Positions 58,516 to 64,000 of a DNA stretch of 64,000 bases are shown piece by piece. The position numbers and the translations under genes are program-made. Every line of letters begins with the position of its first letter. Positions within the stretch are counted from its first letter, which is position 1. The notes under the pieces were generated by a model, which had not been told where the DNA came from, made no database searches, and saw only the letters and a program-made list of their open reading frames with translations. The stretch covers positions 310,001 through 374,000 of the forward strand of contig NZ_KB891995.1 of NCBI RefSeq assembly GCF_000373625.1. The letters run 5' to 3'. The stretch comes from Streptomyces sp. LaPpAH-108. GTDB lineage: Bacteria; Actinomycetota; Actinomycetes; Streptomycetales; Streptomycetaceae.

Positions 58516-59647
58516 GGTGTTCACCACCCGGGCCGACGTGCAGGGTCATTCGCTCGGCCGGGGGACGGCCGTCCTTGATCCAGTGCAGCAGCTGCTGGGA
58601 AACGGCGTCCCAGAGCCGTTCCGGGCCGCCCTGCCGGACCAGCCACTTTCCGTCGCTCTCGTACAGCGCGGCCCATGAGCCTGCCTCGACGTCCACGAAC
58701 AGATGCTCCAGGCGCCCGTCGCGTTCGAGGACGAGCCGCTGGGCGCGGGGGGCCACGAAGCGGGCGATGAAGCGTGGGGTCCAGTCGTCCAGGACGTTCG
58801 CTCCCACCTCGGTTTCCTCGGCTTCGGCGTCGCGTGTGTCCGGCAGCAGGCCCAGCGGTGGGGCCTGGTGCGGCCGGGCGAGCATGAAGGACACCTGGCC
58901 ACCGAGGACGGGGCCGGTGGCGGTGCCGTCCTCGGCGACGGTGAGGCGGACGAGTTCGGAGGCGCCCGTCCAGCCGCCGACGGTGGCCAGGATTCCGCCT
59001 CCTGGCCTGGTCTGTTCGATCCACTCCCGGGGGATGTGGTGGACGCCGCACGTGGCGATGATCCGGTCGTACGGGGCACCCTCCGCGTGGCCGAGCAGGC
59101 CGTCTCCGACCACCAGCTCGGGGTGGAGGCCGACACCGGCCAGCGAGACGCCCGCGCGGACGGAGACGCCGGGATCGACCTCGACGGATGTCACGCTCTC
59201 CGGACCGAGTGCGTGGCACATCAGGGCGGTGGAGTAGCCGGTGCCGGTGCCGATCTCCAGTACTCGCACCTCGCTTCCAGGCGAGGCAGCGGACACGCGC
59301 AGTTCCTCCAGCATCCGCACCACGAGGCTCGGCAGCGTCGAAGACGACGTGGGAATCTGCCGGATACGCCCCTCGACGTCGCTCGGTACGACTTCGCCGG
59401 CCACCTGGGTCACGAGGGTGTCGTCGTCGTAGATGCGCCGGAGATCGGCCTTGCCCCTCGGGAAGCGCGGCCGGTACCAGCCGCCCTCTTCGTACTCGAA
59501 CCAGCCGTCTTGGAGGAATGCCTCGCGGGGCACACCGAGGACGGCCGCCGTCCACACCTGGCCACGCAGCGCGCCCGTCGCCCTCAGCCGGTGCGCGAGT
59601 TCGTCGCGCAGCTTCTCCGAGTCCGGAAACCCAGTACTCATCGTCAC
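58502..59647 (-). CDS. PIMT-like methyltransferase of an ATP-grasp peptide (graspetide) system
   Basis: A 381-residue methyltransferase. The core at ~70-240 resembles protein L-isoaspartyl O-methyltransferase: I-P-T-S-S-S-T-L-P-S-L-V-V-R-M-L near the start, motif I V-L-E-I-G-T-G-T-G-Y-S-T-A-L, then V-T-S-V-E-V-D-P and G-D-G-L-L-G-H. An ~140-residue C-terminal extension (W-I-K-D-G-R-P-P-A-E-R near the end) is typical of the methyltransferases that accompany SAV_5884-type ATP-grasp maturases. In fuscimiditide-type pathways such an enzyme methylates an Asp that then closes to aspartimide. GTG 59647 overlaps the ligase stop (GTGA); ATG 59641 is an alternative. Confidence 0.85.
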   Translation of the reverse strand: MTMSTGFPDSEKLRDELAHRLRATGALRGQVWTAAVLGVPREAFLQDGWFEYEEGGWYRPRFPRGKADLRRIYDDDTLVTQVAGEVVPSDVEGRIRQIPTSSSTLPSLVVRMLEELRVSAASPGSEVRVLEIGTGTGYSTALMCHALGPESVTSVEVDPGVSVRAGVSLAGVGLHPELVVGDGLLGHAEGAPYDRIIATCGVHHIPREWIEQTRPGGGILATVGGWTGASELVRLTVAEDGTATGPVLGGQVSFMLARPHQAPPLGLLPDTRDAEAEETEVGANVLDDWTPRFIARFVAPRAQRLVLERDGRLEHLFVDVEAGSWAALYESDGKWLVRQGGPERLWDAVSQQLLHWIKDGRPPAERMTLHVGPGGEHLTWI

Positions 59648-60597
59648 TCGCCCTTCTCCAGCAGATCAGCGATGGCCGAGGTGATGGGCAGACCGGTCGC
59701 ATGCTCCAGCCACGCCCACTGCCCATGGGGGTTGCACTCCAGGAACCACCAGCCGCCATCGGTCGACAGCGCGAAGTCGAAGGCCCCGAAATTGAGGTCG
59801 AAGGCGGCGAGAAAGCGGAGGAGTGCCTGCCGGACCGCGCCGGGGCAGTCCACCGTCTCGTACGTCAGGTGCTGGTACTCGGCCCGCCAGTCCACGACTC
59901 CTGCCGGGGACGTGATGCGGGCGCAGAACACCTCCCCGCCCACCACCACCGCGCGGGCGTCGGCGGACTTGTCGACGCGCTCCTGGAAGAGGTGCGCGCA
60001 GCCCGATACCCGGTCGTCGATCTCCCGACTCTCCACTGCGGCGGCCCAGATGCCCGCGGGCTCCCCGGCCACGCTGTACGAACCCGCGTGCAGCGGCTTG
60101 TAGATGGTCGGCCGCTCTGCGGCGAAGGCACGCGCTTCCGCCGGATCGTTGGTGACAAGGGTCCTCGGCACCAATAACCCGAGCCGCTTCGCCTCGGCCA
60201 GCTGGGCGGGTTTGTACTCGGCCCGTGCGATGGCCTGCGGATGGCTGAGGTACAGGCAGTTCGACAGGGACGCCAGCACCCCGCCCAGGCCGCGTCGGTT
60301 CTCCTGGGCGGCGAACCGCTGCGCCTGGTCCTGGCTGTCGTATCCCTGATAGAGGCTGGGGCGGCGGTGATACAGCGCCCGGACCTCTTCCAGCGTGGTC
60401 GTGCGGCCGTGTGCGGTCAGTCGGCCGGACCATCCCCGTTCCTCCGCGTAGGCCGTGAGGCTGATCCCGGCCGGGAAGTCCTGGCCGGGATCGAACCGTA
60501 GGACGGGCACGCGGCGGCGGTTCAGCTCGGCTATCACCAGGTCGGCGGTCGCGTCCTCGTACTCGGTCGCCACCAGCACCGCGCGCCCGGAGGTCAC
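59644..60597 (-). CDS. ATP-grasp ribosomal peptide maturase (graspetide ligase, SAV_5884 family)
   Basis: A 317-residue ATP-grasp enzyme. The N-terminal preATP-grasp region contains V-A-T-E-Y-E-D-A-T-A-D, then Y-H-R-R-P-S-L-Y. The ATP-grasp core has P-T-I-Y-K-P-L-H-A-G-S-Y-S (ATP-binding Lys), L-F-Q-E-R-V-D-K-S-A-D-A-R, and the metal-binding Asp/Glu/Asn set D-F-A-L-S, F-L-E-C-N-P-H-G-Q-W-A-W-L. Family members form ester or amide cross-links between side chains in a precursor peptide (graspetides). The gene starts with GTG inside the precursor stop (GTGA) and is followed by the methyltransferase in the same way. Confidence 0.9.
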   Translation of the reverse strand: MTSGRAVLVATEYEDATADLVIAELNRRRVPVLRFDPGQDFPAGISLTAYAEERGWSGRLTAHGRTTTLEEVRALYHRRPSLYQGYDSQDQAQRFAAQENRRGLGGVLASLSNCLYLSHPQAIARAEYKPAQLAEAKRLGLLVPRTLVTNDPAEARAFAAERPTIYKPLHAGSYSVAGEPAGIWAAAVESREIDDRVSGCAHLFQERVDKSADARAVVVGGEVFCARITSPAGVVDWRAEYQHLTYETVDCPGAVRQALLRFLAAFDLNFGAFDFALSTDGGWWFLECNPHGQWAWLEHATGLPITSAIADLLEKGE

Positions 60598-60875
60598 GAC
60601 TGGCCCTCGTCCTGTGTGGCGTCGTGGCCGCTGTCGGCATCCTGCTTGCCGTCCTTGCTGACCTGCGTGGGCGGGTAGGTGTTGACACTCGTACCGTGCT
60701 TGCCGAGTTCAGCGGGCACCAGGGTGCCGTCGCCGCCCACCCAGCGCCCCGTCTGCGTCTCGGGGTCGATTCCCTCGTAGCGACAGGTGCTGGGGGCGCC
60801 GTTGCGGAGGGGAACCATGCGGGCCAGGCCCCACGGCGGCGGTGCCGGGGTCTCGGCAGTCGTCGTTCCGGGCAC
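60594..60875 (-). CDS. Precursor peptide of an ATP-grasp RiPP (graspetide)
   Basis: A 93-residue precursor. GTG 60875 is preferred because AAGGAG lies about six bases upstream; longer readings lack this. The leader carries P-P-P-W-G-L-A-R-M-V-P-L, the PWGL...M.P motif of SAV_5884-type precursors, and Y-E-G-I-D-P-E-T-Q-T. The probable core starts near Gly58-Lys-His-Gly-Thr: Thr/Ser acceptors (Thr62, Ser63, Thr66, Thr70, Ser73) are followed by an acidic tail (Asp75, Asp79, Asp81, Asp85, Asp89, Glu90). Esters between hydroxyl and carboxyl side chains are expected, with one Asp turned to aspartimide. Which residues react is not determined. Its stop overlaps the ligase start. Confidence 0.85.
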   Translation of the reverse strand: MPGTTTAETPAPPPWGLARMVPLRNGAPSTCRYEGIDPETQTGRWVGGDGTLVPAELGKHGTSVNTYPPTQVSKDGKQDADSGHDATQDEGQS

Positions 60876-60975
60876 GGGGGTCTCCTTTGTGTGACGATCC
60901 AGACACACAAAGTTAGGGCTGGGGGTGTCGGCCTGCCAGGCGTGTAGCGATGTACTTTCGGTGACCAAGCTTCAA

Positions 60976-60998
60976 AACTGCACCGCTGCACTGCAGTT
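60976..60998. promoter_or_regulatory. Inverted repeat upstream of the precursor gene
   Basis: AACTGCA (60976-60982) and TGCAGTT (60992-60998) are perfect complements separated by 9 bases, about 100 bp before the precursor GTG and overlapping the last codons of the upstream regulator. It could be an operator for that XRE regulator or part of its terminator. Confidence 0.4.
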
Positions 60999-62018
60999 AG
61001 AGGAAGAGCCCCAGGTGGGCGCCTACCTCGCGCATCTCGGTGGTCAGAGTGCGCCGCTTCTTGGTGATCTCCTCGAAGGTGGCGGCGGCGGACGCCTGGT
61101 GGCGGAACCACTCGGGTGCGGCGTGGTCCACGGCGGCCAGTTCCTCCATCGCGGCGGTCGGGTCGCCGGAGCGTACGTGGGCGCGGGCCAGGTCCAGGCG
61201 GTAGCGGTTGCCGTCGTTGGTGCTCGGGCCACCGAGCTTCTTCCAGTTCTTCTCCTGGAGGTTCGGTTCTTCGCCTGCCAGGTCGCGTACTGGTCGTCGG
61301 AGGCTCCCATGATCTTGGGCTCCACGGCGTCCATCGTGGCGACGGCGATGTCCTCCGCTTCGTCGAAGCGCTCGGTCCGCACCAGCAGCCAGCACATTCC
61401 GCCGACCCCGGACGCGGCGGTGAGGTCGTCCCCGGCGGCCCGGCCGTCCTCGATGGCGCGTAGGGCCGCAACATGAGCGAGGTCGTACTGCCTGATTTGT
61501 GTCAGATACCGCCCCACCAGGCTCATGACCCGTGAGCGGGCCACCAGCGCCTCGGCGTGGGCGTCGCCCGAGTCGAACCAGGCCACCGCGTCATCGGCGG
61601 CCTTGATGAGCACCGGCAGCTCGGCGGCGATGCTCGCGTAGGTGTCCGCGAAGTACAGGACGGAGCTGTCGTGGGTCATGCGGCGCAGACGACGCAGATC
61701 CGGTTCGGCACCGACCGGGGCGGGCGCCCTGCCGAGGCCGAGCGCGGGCGCGAGTGCGATGCGCAGTGCGCGCAGGTTCTGGCTGTTCGGGTCCTCGTGC
61801 CCGACCGGCTCCGGAGGCCCGGCCGCCATCAGGTCCGATGTCCGCACTCCGAGGGCCCGTGCCAGGGCGTGCAGGGTCTCCATGCGGACTCCGCTGCGCC
61901 CCTGCTCGATCTTTCGTACGGGCCCCACCGAGAGGCCGGCCCGGTGTGCGAGCTGTTCCTGGCTCCAGCCCTTGGCGCGCCGGAGCCGTTTCAGGTTCTC
62001 CGCGAGTTCGTCCGACAT
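60997..62018 (-). pseudogene. XRE-family regulator, frameshifted
   Basis: The N-terminal part (start ATG 62018) has an XRE helix-turn-helix (L-R-R-A-K-G-W-S-Q-E-Q-L-A-H-R-A-G-L-S) and a TPR-like helical region. After Y-A-T-W-Q-A (about 61278) the frame turns into Arg/Pro/Thr-rich nonsense ending at 61044. In another frame the natural continuation appears: E-E-P-N-L-Q-E-K-N-W-K-K-L-G then D-L-A-R-A-H-V-R-S-G-D-P, up to the stop at 60997. One base is missing, or a few lost, within 61265-61277. The intact product would be ~340 residues and is the obvious regulator of the graspetide operon. Mutation and sequencing error cannot be distinguished here. Confidence 0.75.
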
Positions 62019-62108
62019 GCGTCATCACCCCTCTCTGTCAGCGTACGCCGCCGCGATACGCGCCAAGTCGCCTTCTGCGCAAGGGCGGAGAGGGCCAGTG
62101 GCCGTGTG

Positions 62109-62651
62109 TCAGGGAGAGGCGGGTGGCGTGGTGAAGTCCAGCTCGGGCAGCCCCAGGAAGCGGGTGAGCGCGTCCACCAGGCGTTCCTCGTGGTCGAGTT
62201 CGTCGGTCTCCGTGAGGGGGTCGGTCAGGTGGGCTTCGGTGAGGGCGGGGAGGAAGTGGTCCGGGGCGGGGCCGGCTGCGTCGGTCGGGGACTCGAAGCT
62301 GAAGCAGGTGTGGAGGCGGGTGTCGCGGTAGTACTCGAAGCAGGGGCCGTGGGCTTTTGCCAGGCAAGGTTCGGTGATGAAGACCGCGAGTTCGGCGCCG
62401 GGTGGGCACAGGGCGGCGTAGTGGGCGCCCTCGTAGTCGCCGGTGGCCGCGGAGTCCCAGGCGTGCATGTCGTGCATCAGGACGCACCAGTCGTCGCCCT
62501 TGGCGTAGGCGCGGGGGCGGCGGTGCTGGGCGAGCAGGCCGCAGGTGAGCGTGTCCAGGGAAGTGCCGCGGAAGAAGACGACGTTGGTCTCCTCGTCGCC
62601 CGGGCGGCGGCCGTGTATCCAGCCGAGGGGGCCGTTTATCCAGTGGCTCAT
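62109..62651 (-). CDS. Hypothetical protein
   Basis: A 180-residue soluble protein that I do not recognise. The start (ATG 62651) gives S-H-W-I-N-G-P-L-G-W-I-H-G-R-R-P-G-D-E-E-T-N. It contains W-C-V-L-M-H-D-M-H-A-W-D, two further cysteines and an acidic C-terminus. No membrane segment, signal peptide or clear catalytic motif is seen. Codon use is normal for the genome, and it is probably a real gene, as its third-position G/C bias is strong throughout. Confidence 0.6.
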   Translation of the reverse strand: MSHWINGPLGWIHGRRPGDEETNVVFFRGTSLDTLTCGLLAQHRRPRAYAKGDDWCVLMHDMHAWDSAATGDYEGAHYAALCPPGAELAVFITEPCLAKAHGPCFEYYRDTRLHTCFSFESPTDAAGPAPDHFLPALTEAHLTDPLTETDELDHEERLVDALTRFLGLPELDFTTPPASP

Positions 62652-62691
62652 GCACCGCACGGTAGGCCCGGGCACTGACATCGCCCGGTGT

Positions 62692-63642
62692 TCAGACCTG
62701 TGCGCGGCCGTCCTCCTGGACCTGGTCCCCGGGCGCGCTCCGGTTCTTGCGTTTCTCCGGCGGCTTGCGGGGTTGCTCGGGGCGGGTCCGGCGGCGGGTG
62801 AGCCAGGTCGTCAGGGCCACGGTCACGCCGAGGGTGAGCAGGAGCCAGGAGACCGTGCGGAGGGTCGCGGTGAGGGTGTCGTAGACGGCGGCGGCGACCG
62901 GGTGGGGGACGTCGGGCGGGAGGTCGGCCAGGGTGAGGGCGCGGCCGACGGTGAGGGCGAGGGCGAGCAGGGCGCCGCCGAGGGCCGTGCCGAGCGAGGT
63001 CGCGACGATCGCGCGGCGGCGGTGCACGGCCAGGGCGATCCCGGCCGAGGCGAACACGACGGCCGCCACCGGCAGCCAGAAACCGGCGACTTCCAGCATG
63101 TGGTACCCCTTGCGGAACCGGGTCAGGTCGCCCGCCGGGAGCACCGGGACGACGGTGTGCTGGACCGGGATGCGGGCGGCGAGCGGGACGTGGTCCTGGG
63201 TGAGCTGCTGCTTGACCCGGGCGGTGACGGGAGCGAGGTCGACGGTCACGGCGGCGCCCGGCGCCCCGGCGGTCGGGTCCTCGTCGCGCAGGGCGCGCAG
63301 CACCGCGTCGTGGGTGATCCGGTTGCCGGTGTCCCAGGCCAGCCGGAAGGCGGGGGTGCGGGTGAAGGAGCGGACCGCGTCGCGCACGAAGGGCCGGACC
63401 GAGGCGCGTACCGGGCTCATGTCCATGCGCTGGTCCGCCTCGCGCAGGATGCCGTCCCCGACCGCCTCCGCGATGGCCTCCCGCACGTCCGGGTCGGCGG
63501 CGAGCGGCGCCATGGTGGTGACGTAGCGGCTCGTGTCGGTGAGCGTGTACGCCGCCCAGGCCGCCGTCGCGCCGAACGGCACGAGGAGGCAGGCCAGCGC
63601 GATCAGCGCGGCCGACACGACGCTCCGGTGACGAGGGGACAC
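62692..63642 (-). CDS. Membrane protein of unknown function
   Basis: A 316-residue protein. GTG 63642 is preferred: an upstream GTG at 63783 would start inside a strong terminator hairpin (63752-63784) and add a Pro-rich stretch. It has one N-terminal membrane helix (V-V-S-A-A-L-I-A-L-A-C-L-L-V-P-F-G), an extracytoplasmic region of ~160 residues (T-S-R-Y-V-T-T-M-A-P-L-A, E-A-V-G-D-G-I-L) and C-terminal helices (A-V-V-F-A-S-A-G-I-A-L-A, L-L-L-T-L-G-V-T-V-A), ending in an Arg/Lys-rich tail. Actinobacteria have many such proteins; function unknown. Confidence 0.7.
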   Translation of the reverse strand: MSPRHRSVVSAALIALACLLVPFGATAAWAAYTLTDTSRYVTTMAPLAADPDVREAIAEAVGDGILREADQRMDMSPVRASVRPFVRDAVRSFTRTPAFRLAWDTGNRITHDAVLRALRDEDPTAGAPGAAVTVDLAPVTARVKQQLTQDHVPLAARIPVQHTVVPVLPAGDLTRFRKGYHMLEVAGFWLPVAAVVFASAGIALAVHRRRAIVATSLGTALGGALLALALTVGRALTLADLPPDVPHPVAAAVYDTLTATLRTVSWLLLTLGVTVALTTWLTRRRTRPEQPRKPPEKRKNRSAPGDQVQEDGRAQV

Positions 63643-63751
63643 CCTTCCAGGCAAGGGGTGGCAGGGGCGGCGCGCGAGCGGGGGCGGGCGTACGGGGGAA
63701 TCCGGGGGCACTTGGGGGAAGCCGTACGGGCTCGGGGGAAGCGGGGGAACG

Positions 63752-63784
63752 CGTGGACCCCGGCCGGGCGGGCCGGGGTCCACG
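63752..63784 (-). terminator. Terminator after the small membrane protein gene
   Basis: CGTGGACCCCGGCC (63752-63765) and its complement (63771-63784) form a 14-bp perfect stem with a 5-base loop, 12 bp beyond the stop at 63797. Confidence 0.85.
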
Positions 63785-63796
63785 GGGCGTACGGGG

Positions 63797-64000
63797 TCAG
63801 TGGATGCGGTGTCCCGCCGCGTCCTCGCGGGTGTAGAAGCGGTAGAAGAACACGATGAACGTCACCACCGCGACCGCGATCGAGTTCCCCACCGAGCGGT
63901 AGATCGAGTCGCCGGTCTGGCTGTAGAGGAAGCCGAACGAGCAGCCGATGAACACCGTCCAGGCCGCCGCGTGCAGCTCGCGGGGCAGCCGGGGCGCCAC
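63797..64000 (-). CDS. Small two-helix membrane protein, possibly truncated at window edge
   Basis: 67 residues are visible. A GTG occupies the last three bases of the window (63998-64000) and may be the true start, but the frame could continue beyond. Two hydrophobic segments (A-A-W-T-V-F-I-G-C-S-F-G-F-L-Y and V-G-N-S-I-A-V-A-V-V-T-F-I-V-F-F) flank S-Q-T-G-D-S-I-Y-R-S, followed by Y-R-F-Y-T-R-E-D-A-A-G-H-R-I-H. Function unknown. Confidence 0.6.
   Translation of the reverse strand: MAPRLPRELHAAAWTVFIGCSFGFLYSQTGDSIYRSVGNSIAVAVVTFIVFFYRFYTREDAAGHRIH

Noticed and set aside
1..64000. tRNA, rRNA, CRISPR array or complete transposon
   Set aside because: No cloverleaf with a CCA end, no regular direct-repeat/spacer array and no transposase gene with terminal inverted repeats was seen in intergenic regions; subtle structures could be missed without software.

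Overview
The window is high-GC actinobacterial chromosome, almost certainly Streptomyces. Codons are strongly G/C-ending, GTG starts are common, and stop/start overlaps (ATGA, GTGA) are frequent. The gene content is typical of the conserved core arm near oriC: two branched-chain keto acid dehydrogenase operons, aspS, metG, a Bpa-type proteasome activator and a K15-type DD-peptidase. A perfect parS palindrome at 13234-13247 and a one-mismatch copy inside aspS (46516-46529) support an origin-proximal location. I recognise no tRNA, rRNA, CRISPR array or complete insertion sequence.

Layout. 1-2.5 kb: end of a DUF5819 gene, an HTTM membrane protein and a SpoU RNA methylase. 2.5-7.2 kb: phenylacetate/acyl-CoA genes (paaN, a PaaH-type dehydrogenase), a TetR regulator and an Lrp/AsnC regulator. 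7.3-10.9 kb: bkdABC. 10.9-16.8 kb: molybdenum cofactor genes (MobA-like fusion, moeA), a K+ channel, a quinone oxidoreductase, a cell-surface-like protein and the proteasome activator. 16.9-20.6 kb: two divergent membrane Ser/Thr kinases. 22.3-25.9 kb: bkdFGH. 25.9-27.0 kb: a rearranged Bro-N locus with three covarying hairpins. 27-47 kb: K15-type DD-peptidase, GntR/MFS pair, small-molecule enzymes, an M18 aminopeptidase, an acyl-CoA dehydrogenase, a BP74-like secreted protein, pirin, an AI-2E exporter-family protein and a PAS-GAF-SpoIIE phosphatase. 46-52 kb: aspS and metG flank an AbiEii-like nucleotidyltransferase and an Rpn-like nuclease. 51.7-57 kb: a highly repetitive VWA protein, a FUSC protein and a hydrolase divergent from a MocR regulator. 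58.5-62 kb: a ribosomal-peptide locus. 62-64 kb: hypothetical and membrane proteins.

The most interesting system is the minus-strand operon at 58502-60875. It holds a 93-residue precursor peptide, an ATP-grasp ligase and a PIMT-like methyltransferase joined by GTGA overlaps, with a frameshifted XRE regulator upstream. This is the architecture of a graspetide that is further modified to an aspartimide. The second strong signal is the set of three 27-nt hairpins at 25.9-26.9 kb: four stem positions differ and every difference is compensated, although the same DNA also encodes protein. The third is a near-identical 14-bp inverted repeat, resembling a PaaR-type TetR site, both between paaN and paaH and upstream of bkdA; this suggests joint control of phenylacetate and branched-chain amino acid catabolism.

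Two reading frames look broken: the low-complexity tail of the kinase at 18868 (a G6 run) and the XRE regulator at 61 kb. Either may be a sequencing error. All family calls come from recognising motifs by eye; no database search was run.
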